Source: Clostridium sp.
GTDB lineage: Bacteria; Cyanobacteriota; Vampirovibrionia; Gastranaerophilales; Gastranaerophilaceae
NCBI GenBank assembly: GCA_018362895.1
Contig: JAHALR010000002.1
Span: 154,855 to 218,854, forward strand
Direction: 5' to 3'
DNA: 64,000 bases
Made by a program: the position numbers and the translations under genes. Positions 57,298 to 64,000 of the stretch are shown one piece after another. The notes under the pieces were generated by a model. That model did not search any database and was not told the origin of the DNA. It worked only from the letters and a program-made list of their open reading frames with translations. Each line of letters starts with the position of its first letter. The first letter of the stretch is position 1.

Positions 57298-58269
57298 ATG
57301 GAGAGAAGTGATATAAAACTTGCAATAGTTGTACCTTGTTACAATGAATCTGAAGGTTTAAATGATTCTTTGGCAAAGCTAATTGTTGTTCTAAGGTCAC
57401 TTATTGACGAATCTCTTGTTTCTCAACAGAGCATATTGTATCTTGTTGATGATGGAAGTGTGGACTCGACATGGGATATAATTGAATCTGCAAATAAAGA
57501 ATATTGTGGGCAGGTTAAAGGGTTGAAGCTTACAAGAAATTTTGGAAATCAAAATGCTATACTTGCCGGAATAAGAGAATCTCAAAAGCTGGGTGTTAAT
57601 TGTATAGTTACCATTGATGCTGATTTGCAACAAGATGAAACTAAAATCAAAGATTTTATTCTTAAATATAAAGACGGATATGATATAGTTTTTGGAGTCA
57701 GAAATGACAGAAAAACTGATAACTTTTTCAAAAAAACAACTTCTTCAATGTTTTATAAATTTATGGAACAAATGGGAGTGTACCTTGTTCCTAATCATTC
57801 CGAATACAGACTTATGGGAAAAAGAGCACTGGAAACATTTGATCTATATCATGAAAAGAATATTTTTATTCGCGGAATTTTTTCTAATATTGGTTTGAAA
57901 TCAGCAGAAGTTAATTTTGATGTAAAAAAAAGAGAATACGGAAAATCTAAATTCAATTTTATTTCACTTCTTCGCCTTGCCTCATGGGGAATTACTTCTT
58001 TCAGTGTTAGACCTTTGAGATTAATTTTTTACATGGGCTTGATTATTGCGTTTGTGAGCTTTTTGCTCGGGTTGGTTTGTTTATGGAATTTATATCTTCC
58101 GCAATATCGTCTGTTGGATAATTTTACTATTGAATTATACGAAGTTTTTGAGACATTTGCTTCGGGCGTAGAGATTCTTTCTATTGGTATCATTGGTGAA
58201 TATATAGGACAGATTCTTCAAGAAATAAAGAGTCGGCCGAATTATTTGATAGATAAAAAAATTGATTAA
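57298..58269 (+). CDS. Family 2 glycosyltransferase, membrane-bound (GtrB/DPM1-like)
   Basis: 323 aa. GT-A fold with VVPCYNESEGL (11-21), LVDDGSVDST, and DADLQQD as the metal-binding DxD segment. Two C-terminal membrane helices (about 240-262 and 285-305) give the layout of polyprenyl-phosphate glucosyl- or mannosyltransferases that supply sugars for cell-envelope glycans. It follows tRNA-Met by 34 nt. Confidence 0.92.
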   Translation: MERSDIKLAIVVPCYNESEGLNDSLAKLIVVLRSLIDESLVSQQSILYLVDDGSVDSTWDIIESANKEYCGQVKGLKLTRNFGNQNAILAGIRESQKLGVNCIVTIDADLQQDETKIKDFILKYKDGYDIVFGVRNDRKTDNFFKKTTSSMFYKFMEQMGVYLVPNHSEYRLMGKRALETFDLYHEKNIFIRGIFSNIGLKSAEVNFDVKKREYGKSKFNFISLLRLASWGITSFSVRPLRLIFYMGLIIAFVSFLLGLVCLWNLYLPQYRLLDNFTIELYEVFETFASGVEILSIGIIGEYIGQILQEIKSRPNYLIDKKID

Positions 58270-58400
58270 AATTATAAAAATTCTTTAATAAATTTTCTAA
58301 AAGTACACCATTTGAATGATTTTGGATGTTTTTTGTATTTTTTTTGACTTTTCTTCCGACATCATTAATGAATAACTATGCAAAATAATAGAGGTTAGTC

Positions 58401-59096
58401 ATGAAAATTCGTGGTGGCATAAACTTTTTTGAAAACGGTTTAACAACAAATGTGAGGGCAATGCACCTTCAAACAGAAATTTTTGGTATTATCAACCAGA
58501 ACTACAATTCGTTTGATAAAGTTGGATACCAGCGAAAAGAGCCGGTTGTTTCGTCTTTTTCAGAATATATTGGTATTCACGGACTTTCAACGGCAACAGA
58601 TGATTCAATAGGAAGAATCGGTCATTCCAACAATCCTCTTGATCTGGCAATTGCAAATAAAGGATATTTTCAATACCAAAGTCCTGACGGAATAAAAATT
58701 ACCAGGGACGGACGTTTTAAAATCGATAAAGACGGTTACCTTCTTACCTTGGAAAATGCCCGTGTTCTCGCTAATGACGGTACAGAAATCAAACTTCACG
58801 TGCTTCCTGAAAAGCTTGAGGATATAAAGGTAAATAAAAACGGAGACTTAAGCGTATTTAATAAAGCAACAAACAAACTTGAACATGTTGCAACCTTGTC
58901 TGTTGTTACGGATAGGGGTGTTGCTGTTTTGGACCCTAATATAAAACAGGGCTACAACGAGTATTCAAACGTATCTTTGAATACGGAAATCTTAGAGATT
59001 ATTCCCGTGAAAAGAAACTTTGAAGCAAACAGACAGCTGTTTGTAATGCAAAATAATAATCTATCAAAGGCAATTCAATCTTTGAGCAGTTCATAA
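58401..59096 (+). CDS. Flagellar hook-basal body rod protein (FlgF/FlgG family), first copy
   Basis: 231-aa distal-rod-type protein. The N-terminal helix carries a modified family signature (Q-x2-Y-N-S-F-D-K-V-GYQR in place of the usual N-x-A-N-x-x-T-x-GY-K). The central DLAIANKGYFQY and ITRDGRFKIDKDGYLLT are typical of FlgF/FlgG. The C-terminal helix EIIPVKRNFEANRQLFVM pairs with the N-terminal helix in the rod. Position before a second paralogue suggests FlgF, but the two cannot be distinguished securely. GAGG precedes the ATG. Confidence 0.85.
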   Translation: MKIRGGINFFENGLTTNVRAMHLQTEIFGIINQNYNSFDKVGYQRKEPVVSSFSEYIGIHGLSTATDDSIGRIGHSNNPLDLAIANKGYFQYQSPDGIKITRDGRFKIDKDGYLLTLENARVLANDGTEIKLHVLPEKLEDIKVNKNGDLSVFNKATNKLEHVATLSVVTDRGVAVLDPNIKQGYNEYSNVSLNTEILEIIPVKRNFEANRQLFVMQNNNLSKAIQSLSSS

Positions 59097-59120
59097 GAAA
59101 TAAAATAAGAAAGGCATTTT

Positions 59121-59834
59121 ATGACAACATTACAAGGGCTAATAAGACGAGGAATAATTAATACAAATGTTCAGTTCGAAAGACTGGGCTATATTTCAAG
59201 TAATATTGGCAACCTGAATACAAATGCATATAAAGCGGTCAGATTTGAGCAAGTTATGGATGAAACAGGCTATCTTGACGGTGAAATCAGATATGACTAT
59301 AAACAGGGTTCCTTCATGAGAACCGGTCGAGAGCTTGATATTGCGTTGACTGGCCCCGGGTTTATCCCTGTGACATCGGCAAACGGTGATGTTCAGTATA
59401 CCAGAGACGGCTCTTTCAAGTTAAATAAAGAAGGTTATATCGTAACAAACGATGGATATCTTGTCGGTGACGGTATTAAAGTTCCGGTGAATCATGAGGG
59501 TTTAAGGATAAAACAAGACGGTACTGTAATGGTTATTCAAAAAGGTCATACCGAGCACCAGATTCTAGGTAAAATTCCTGTTGTTCAGTTTCAGAACTAT
59601 GAAGGACTAAAGTCCGTAGAAGGCAATAGAGTTATTGCAACAGAAGAATCGGGACAACCGATGTTGATTAAAGAGCACCAGTATATCGGTCAAGGCGGCT
59701 TGGAACGCTCGAATGTAAATTATATAGGCAATATCAATGAGGTCTTGAGGTTGAATTCTTCAATGATAGCCGGCACAAGACTCATCAAAGTTGTAGATGA
59801 AATGTATCAGAAGTCAATTAACCTCACTCAATAA
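59121..59834 (+). CDS. Flagellar hook-basal body rod protein (FlgF/FlgG family), second copy
   Basis: 237 aa. The N-terminal signature SSNIGNLNTNAYKAVRFEQV is standard for flagellar rod proteins. DIALTGPGFIPV and YTRDGSFKLNKEGYIVT form the central domain, and LERSNVNYIGNINEVLRLN leads into the C-terminal helix. It lies 24 nt after its paralogue. Together they probably form the distal rod. Confidence 0.88.
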   Translation: MTTLQGLIRRGIINTNVQFERLGYISSNIGNLNTNAYKAVRFEQVMDETGYLDGEIRYDYKQGSFMRTGRELDIALTGPGFIPVTSANGDVQYTRDGSFKLNKEGYIVTNDGYLVGDGIKVPVNHEGLRIKQDGTVMVIQKGHTEHQILGKIPVVQFQNYEGLKSVEGNRVIATEESGQPMLIKEHQYIGQGGLERSNVNYIGNINEVLRLNSSMIAGTRLIKVVDEMYQKSINLTQ

Positions 59835-59865
59835 TAAGACTTAACAACAAGCAAGGAAGACATAA

Positions 59866-60210
59866 ATGTATACACCAAAGGACCCGATAGTAAAAACGAA
59901 TTTAATGTTGGATTTGATCTCCCAGAGACAAAGAGCTTTAGGGATGAATCTTGCTAACGTTGATACACCGAATTATGTCAGAAAAGACATAAGCTTTGAT
60001 CAATATCTGGGTACTATGAACAATCCCCTTGAAACAGAACTTTCAATAAAGCTTGGGCCTTCAGGGCTCGTTGAAGAACAGGATGTTGGTGTGGATCCTA
60101 CTTATGAACTTGCTGAAATGCAGAAAATGTCTATTATGTATGCGGTTGCCTCAAGGAAAATGTCAGCATTGATTAATGAAATGAAAACGGTAGCTAACGT
60201 AGGAAAATAA
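59866..60210 (+). CDS. flgB: Flagellar basal-body rod protein FlgB
   Basis: 114-aa proximal rod subunit. The motif GMNLANVDTPNYVRKDISF is typical of FlgB, as is the short C-terminal helix (AEMQKMSIMYAVASRKMSALINEM). It lies directly before FlgC, the standard order. Confidence 0.93.
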   Translation: MYTPKDPIVKTNLMLDLISQRQRALGMNLANVDTPNYVRKDISFDQYLGTMNNPLETELSIKLGPSGLVEEQDVGVDPTYELAEMQKMSIMYAVASRKMSALINEMKTVANVGK

Positions 60211-60244
60211 CGTTTTAATCGTATTTTAAAAAGAAGGTGAAGTT

Positions 60245-60688
60245 ATGAGTTTGATAGAAACAATGAACATAGGTCAAAAGAGTTTGGAGGCTCATGGAAA
60301 CAGAATTAAAATCCATGCAAAAAACATTGCAAACCTCGATACTCCTAACTACGTGAGAAAAATTCCTGTGCTCAATGCTACTGACGATATTTCTTTTCAT
60401 GGTTTGTTGAATTCTATGAAAGAGGATGTTTTTGCCGTTGGTACAATCCCTTTTATGCAGGGGGGAGTCAGACTTACGGGTGTGGTAGAAGATCCTACGC
60501 TTGGTGAAAGGATTTACAAACCGGGGCACCCTGATGCAGATGCAAACGGATATATTCGAACTTCGAACGTAAATCCTCTTGTTGATATAGCTGATGCAAA
60601 TATAGCACAAAGGGCATATGAGGCTAACCTCGCGGTAATCTCGATAACAAAAAGTATGGCACAAAGAGCAGTAGAAATAGGTAAGTAA
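60245..60688 (+). CDS. flgC: Flagellar basal-body rod protein FlgC
   Basis: 147-aa proximal rod subunit. NIANLDTPNYVRKIPVL near the N-terminus and GYIRTSNVNPLVDIADANIAQRAYEANLAVI at the C-terminus are diagnostic of FlgC. An AAGAAGGTGA site precedes the ATG. Confidence 0.95.
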   Translation: MSLIETMNIGQKSLEAHGNRIKIHAKNIANLDTPNYVRKIPVLNATDDISFHGLLNSMKEDVFAVGTIPFMQGGVRLTGVVEDPTLGERIYKPGHPDADANGYIRTSNVNPLVDIADANIAQRAYEANLAVISITKSMAQRAVEIGK

Positions 60689-60702
60689 TAGGTAAGTAAC
60701 AG

Positions 60703-61359
60703 ATGTTTTCACCAACAATACAATCTTATATAAATCAAGGCGGAAAAGAAGCTGCTATGCAGCGTGTTGCTCAAATTGCGAACCATGTACAATCAATAGA
60801 AAAACAACTCAACCCTGATTCTGTAAAAACAGAAAAACAAACCTTTGCCGAAGTGCTTAAAGCCAGCAAAACACAGGAAGGCCAGTTTAGAACTGACAAC
60901 AAAAACTTTCCTTTTTTAACAGCTGCAACAAATGCTCTTACAAAAGCGAAAGAAACTACTGTCCAAAATGTTATAAACCCGACAAAAGCTCAGATTATGG
61001 ACATTATTTCAAAAACATCACAAAAGTACGGTGTTGATGAAAAACTTGTAAAAGCTGTAATAAAACAAGAATCGGGCTTTAACCCTAAAGCTCGTTCTCA
61101 TTGCGGTGCTATGGGACTTATGCAGCTTATGCCTGCAACTGCAAAGGGGCTAGGTGTAAAAGATGCTTACAACCCTGTACAAAATGTAGACGGAGGTGTC
61201 AGACATCTCAAAGGACTTCTTGCAAGGTATAACGGAAACGTAGTGCTTGCGCTTGCTGCTTATAACGCAGGCGGTGGCAACGTAGATAAATATGGAGGTG
61301 TTCCTCCTTTTAAGGAAACACAAAACTATGTGAAAAATATTCTTGCCAACTACCTTTAA
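60703..61359 (+). CDS. Lytic transglycosylase (SLT family) in the flagellar operon
   Basis: 218 aa. Residues 1-95 are a polar, Lys/Gln-rich region without a recognisable signal peptide. Residues about 105-215 form an SLT domain with catalytic E123 (KQESGFNPKA), GAMGLMQLMPATA and ALAAYNAGGGNVDKYGG. It cleaves peptidoglycan. Lying between flgC and fliE, it is probably the dedicated enzyme that lets the rod cross the wall, a job done by FlgJ in many proteobacteria. The lack of a signal suggests export through the flagellar apparatus. Confidence 0.92.
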   Translation: MFSPTIQSYINQGGKEAAMQRVAQIANHVQSIEKQLNPDSVKTEKQTFAEVLKASKTQEGQFRTDNKNFPFLTAATNALTKAKETTVQNVINPTKAQIMDIISKTSQKYGVDEKLVKAVIKQESGFNPKARSHCGAMGLMQLMPATAKGLGVKDAYNPVQNVDGGVRHLKGLLARYNGNVVLALAAYNAGGGNVDKYGGVPPFKETQNYVKNILANYL

Positions 61360-61379
61360 TTGATAATCGAGGATAAATT

Positions 61380-61724
61380 ATGATAGAAAAAAAATTTGCA
61401 CCCAATATAAACCTGTTTGAAAGAATGCAGCCTACGAAGCTCAATACCGGCATTAACGGTATGAATCCTATGCGTATGGGGCGTGTAGAAAAACTTGAAA
61501 CTGCTGATTTCAAATCTGTTTTTTCAGGTTTAATCGAAAATTTTAATCATGAATTAAATGCACCTGACCAGCTGATGAAAGATGTTATGGAAGAAAACGG
61601 AAATGCTGATATCCACGATGTTATGACGGCAATGGCAAAAGCAGAGCTCGGGGTTACTGTGGCTACTAACATAACAACAAAAGTTATTCAGGCTTATGAT
61701 AAAATTATGCAGATTCAGTTGTAG
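61380..61724 (+). CDS. fliE: Flagellar hook-basal body complex protein FliE
   Basis: 114 aa. The C-terminal 70 residues match FliE (FSGLIENFNHELNAPDQLMKD, then DIHDVMTAMAKAELGVTVATNITTKVIQAYDKIMQIQL). It joins the MS ring and the rod. The N-terminal 40 residues are variable. Normally followed by fliF, which is not here. Confidence 0.93.
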   Translation: MIEKKFAPNINLFERMQPTKLNTGINGMNPMRMGRVEKLETADFKSVFSGLIENFNHELNAPDQLMKDVMEENGNADIHDVMTAMAKAELGVTVATNITTKVIQAYDKIMQIQL

Positions 61725-61792
61725 CAAAAGTTTACATACTAACAAAAAATTATCTCTTTGTGCTTTTATAAAAAAGTGCAAGGAGGTTTTTT

Positions 61793-62227
61793 ATGGTAAA
61801 AATACCAGGAAGTAATTCATATAAAGCAATTAAACAGCAATGGAGCGAAAAACAGGCAAAGTTAAAAGCCGAAGCTGAAGAAAGAATTAAAGAAGCCAAA
61901 GAGTATCTTGAACCCAGGTTAAAAAAAACTGCGGCTAAGGCTTCGGAATTTATTTCGGATGTTCAGTTTTCGATAAAACCTCCAAAGCTTGAAGTCCTCG
62001 GCAAGGAGGTTACTAAGCTGCAAAGAGAGGTCCTTTTTAAATCTACGTTTTTGAATGAATTGCAAAGACGTGTTCCGGAACAAACAATTTTGATTTATCA
62101 ACGTCAAAAAGAGTTGCAGAAATTAGAGGAAAAAGCTAGGATTGCGATTGAAAAATATAATAAATTTGCTGCACAACAGGCGGCAGCACAAAAAGCTTTT
62201 GATGATTTGAACGGCTTTAAAAGATAA
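61793..62227 (+). CDS. Hypothetical coiled-coil protein at the end of the flagellar operon
   Basis: 144 aa, unrecognised. Mostly Lys/Glu/Ala helix with two coiled-coil regions (about 15-50 and 75-135). A near-perfect AAGGAGG is 6 nt before the ATG. By position it could be a flagellar accessory or chaperone, in the manner of FliJ-like proteins, but no sequence motif supports that. Confidence 0.65.
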   Translation: MVKIPGSNSYKAIKQQWSEKQAKLKAEAEERIKEAKEYLEPRLKKTAAKASEFISDVQFSIKPPKLEVLGKEVTKLQREVLFKSTFLNELQRRVPEQTILIYQRQKELQKLEEKARIAIEKYNKFAAQQAAAQKAFDDLNGFKR

Positions 62228-62322
62228 CTTACTAATAAATAAGAATTAAGCTGTTACTTACAAAATAATTTAAGCTTTTGCAAATTTCTTTTGATAACTT
62301 TTTTATTATTCTCTTTGTTTGC

Positions 62323-63615
62323 TTACGAATTTTTTTCATCATATGCTATTCGTGTCCTTTCTGTAATGGTTAGTGCATTTGAAATAGGTATTCCACCTAT
62401 TTGAGCCGGGCTGTTTACAACTTTACCGTTAACATACATGACTGAAGAGCCTCCACCGTCCAGATTCATCGCGTTTATACAACCGAAACTTTTCATCATT
62501 CGGGCAAGCTCACCTAGTGTCATTCCTACTGAAGCTTTTTCTCTTCCGTCAACAGTCACCATTATAAATTCATTATTGGCTGTGTATCCTATTGCTGTTC
62601 TCGGGTTTTTTCCTGTTATTGCCCCGAGTTTTTGTGCAGAGACATCAATGTAAATTGCTCCGTCTTTTATAAGATAAGGGCCACCGCTTATGATGTGGTC
62701 TATATTATCCCATTCAGGCACCATTTTTATATCAAGTTCAATTTTTCTTGCATTAAAAAACGGCTCCAATTTTGCTTTTGGTCCGGATATAATAAATCCT
62801 TCATCTGGTATTGCAATAGAGCCGTTAGATATTGTAGTGATTTTGCCGTTTTGGATAGCTATGTTTACTCCATATTTTGGCGGTGTCGGTGACATTTGTC
62901 CCCAGTCTTTTGTGTATAAGAGTATGTATGTTGAAAGCATTCTCGGCTGATTGATATTGTCTATTTTTAAATTTTCTCTTCCCGCTTTTAATGTGGAATT
63001 GAATTGTACCTGGGCCATTTTGAATTCGTTTTTTCCTATTCCCATGGCGACTCTATTGTGAATAGGACCTGTGTAAACCTTTCTGTCTATCATAAGAGTG
63101 CCTAAAGGTATTCCGTTCTGGGGCTTAAAATATGTGCCATTGACTGCGGCGATGGAGTTATTGCGTTTGGCAATAGTCCTTATGGTTGCCCTGTGTTTTA
63201 AATTTGTTGATGCTAATGTGGGAGCGATTTCTATATTCGGGTTGAGCTTTGTGTTGACTTCTACAATGTTAATTTTTACGGGTCTTGAGTTGATATACCT
63301 CACCATACGGATATGCTTCACTCCATCGGTTATAGTGAGGATCGCTCCGTTACGATACCTTTGCCTTAACATTGATTCCCATCTTTGCTTTTCTTCGGTG
63401 AGACTTCTTGTTTGTTCTTTTATATTAATTTGTTTCTGCTGTGTTGCTGCTGCACCCGTATAAGCAGTTTTTGTTGCTTCGTTCCCAATTGCTGTCGGAT
63501 TGAGATTAATCATCAAAGATTGAGAGGAGAACACTGCTAACAGTACAGTAAAATATAGTGAATGATTGATTATTTTACCCATATTTTTTTGATTGTCAGC
63601 CAGCATAGTGTTCAT
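62323..63615 (-). CDS. Phosphodiester glycosidase (NAGPA)-family exported protein
   Basis: 430 aa. A hydrophobic segment near residues 17-36 acts as signal peptide or anchor. A Gln/Lys-rich helical region follows, then the NAGPA domain from about 110 to 420: SIAAVNGTYF, ISGGPYLIKDGAIY, NPRTAIGY, MVTVDGR and the diagnostic AMNLDGGGSSVMYVNGKVVNSP. This family cleaves GlcNAc-phosphodiester bonds or acts on cell-wall sugar phosphates. Convergent with the flagellar operon. Confidence 0.9.
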   Translation of the reverse strand: MNTMLADNQKNMGKIINHSLYFTVLLAVFSSQSLMINLNPTAIGNEATKTAYTGAAATQQKQINIKEQTRSLTEEKQRWESMLRQRYRNGAILTITDGVKHIRMVRYINSRPVKINIVEVNTKLNPNIEIAPTLASTNLKHRATIRTIAKRNNSIAAVNGTYFKPQNGIPLGTLMIDRKVYTGPIHNRVAMGIGKNEFKMAQVQFNSTLKAGRENLKIDNINQPRMLSTYILLYTKDWGQMSPTPPKYGVNIAIQNGKITTISNGSIAIPDEGFIISGPKAKLEPFFNARKIELDIKMVPEWDNIDHIISGGPYLIKDGAIYIDVSAQKLGAITGKNPRTAIGYTANNEFIMVTVDGREKASVGMTLGELARMMKSFGCINAMNLDGGGSSVMYVNGKVVNSPAQIGGIPISNALTITERTRIAYDEKNS

Positions 63616-63908
63616 TGTGATTAACTCTTTTTTTTTATCCTTTCTACTACTATTGTAACATATATTTGAACCCTCTTCAATTCTAAAACAAAGCTATTTT
63701 TTAAAAATCAATCACAATAAGCCTTGCGGGCTTAATTTTTCTTAATATTTTAAATCTTGAAAATCCCTTAAAACCCTATCTATAACTATTTATGGTAAGG
63801 TTTACACTTAATAGCTTTTTGTAAACAAAATAAAAAACCGATTCATTTGAACCGGTTTTTTTTATTTGGGTTTGCGTTTAAAATTTCAGCTTAAGGATTT
63901 ATTTTGTA
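63616..63908. other. Gene-free stretch before the right edge
   Basis: About 290 nt without a credible gene. It holds the upstream region of the NAGPA-family gene, a short hairpin at 63719-63733 (AAGCC/GGCTT) with a poor T-run, and a strong terminator at its right side. Confidence 0.5.
63832..63863. terminator. Terminator near the right edge
   Basis: A6-CCG-A-TTC pairs with GAA-C-CGG across ATTT, with one A-C mismatch, and is flanked by T8 on the plus strand and T6 on the minus strand. It most likely ends the minus-strand gene at the window edge. Confidence 0.8.
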
Positions 63909-64000
63909 TTAAGAAAATACTTTGAAAGTTCTTTCAATGTTCTTGTCCATAATCTTCTTCACTGAATCAATCTCAGTGTCACAAGCTTTCTGCTGTGTTT
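63909..64000 (-). CDS. C-terminus of an unidentified minus-strand gene
   Basis: An open frame on the minus strand runs from the window edge to a TAA at 63911-63909 and ends EIDSVKKIMDKNIERTFKVFS. About 30 residues are visible, with a helical Lys-rich composition. The terminator at 63832-63863 follows it. Too short to identify. Confidence 0.5.
   Translation of the reverse strand, partial: TQQKACDTEIDSVKKIMDKNIERTFKVFS

Noticed and set aside
58270..58400. A sigma-28 or sigma-54 promoter before the flagellar operon
   Set aside because: No TAAA-N15-GCCGATAA or TGGCAC-N5-TTGCA match was found; only a TTGACT without a good -10 is seen.
60215..60718. Minus-strand 167-aa frame over flgC
   Set aside because: FlgC is unmistakable on the plus strand and this frame has no domain.
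63719..63740. AAGCC/GGCTT hairpin as a terminator
   Set aside because: Five-bp stem with an interrupted T-run and no gene upstream in the matching orientation.
1..64000. CRISPR arrays, insertion sequences, integrases or rRNA
   Set aside because: Looked for on both strands; no regularly spaced repeats, transposase motifs or rRNA sequence were recognised.

Overview
This window comes from an AT-rich, outer-membrane-bearing, flagellated, fermentative anaerobe. An MCE/MlaD-type lipid-transfer protein and an AsmA-like protein indicate two membranes. Flagellar rod genes indicate motility. AdhE, a formate/nitrite-type channel, a group-4-hydrogenase-like membrane complex and Leloir galactose genes indicate anaerobic sugar fermentation. 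Together with many lineage-specific hypothetical proteins this suggests a gut-type non-photosynthetic cyanobacterial relative (Gastranaerophilales / 'Melainabacteria'). That placement is inference from gene content; no rRNA is present to confirm it.

Layout. 1-4.0 kb: fatty-acid synthesis operon fabH(partial)-fabD-fabG-acpP-fabF, with a separate acpP promoter and a weak terminator between acpP and fabF. 4.0-9.0 kb: glutamate dehydrogenase (minus), a COG2509-type FAD protein, and a 678-aa protein with an HELGH metallopeptidase motif. 9.1-10.2 kb: a YtxH / DUF948 / YtxH trio. 10.3-14.7 kb: tRNA-His, then a short KdpD-like kinase and KdpE-like regulator divergent from a hypothetical membrane protein and a KtrB/TrkH potassium transporter; a tandem 11-bp repeat and a good promoter lie between them. 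15.7-18.6 kb: adhE, preceded by three palindromes resembling Rex operators. 18.6-22.6 kb: a MATE-SMR-(glycoside-hydrolase-like) minus operon and a HAD phosphatase. 22.6-32.0 kb: hypotheticals, LUD protein, WG-repeat protein, AsmA-like protein, flavoprotein, TspO, TPR protein, two tandem paralogous membrane proteins and tRNA-Ser(CGA). 32.0-37.1 kb: MlaD-like protein, an aminotransferase fused to an acetyltransferase-like domain, and a 600-aa protein with three copies of an unrecognised module. 37.1-41.0 kb: galK-galE-galT. 41.0-48.9 kb: FNT channel and a six-gene hydrogenase-4-like complex whose large subunit lacks normal nickel ligands. 48.9-56.1 kb: a 984-aa hypothetical, a DXS-like enzyme with a signal peptide and two starts, a MerR regulator, and a divergent arsR/arsM pair. 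56.2-58.3 kb: tRNA-Ser(GGA), an orphan YopX-like gene, tRNA-Met and a glycosyltransferase. 58.4-62.2 kb: flagellar rod operon with an embedded lytic transglycosylase. The end holds a phosphodiester-glycosidase-family protein and the C-terminus of one more minus-strand gene.

How it works together: galactose enters glycolysis through GalKET; AdhE reoxidises NADH to ethanol, plausibly under Rex; the FNT channel may handle formate; the membrane complex may couple electron transfer to ion pumping. The most unusual items are the nickel-ligand-deficient complex, the DXS-like protein with two strong in-frame starts, the aminotransferase-GNAT fusion, the triple-module protein, and a short N-terminal [hydrophobic]-S-F tag shared by five unrelated large proteins.
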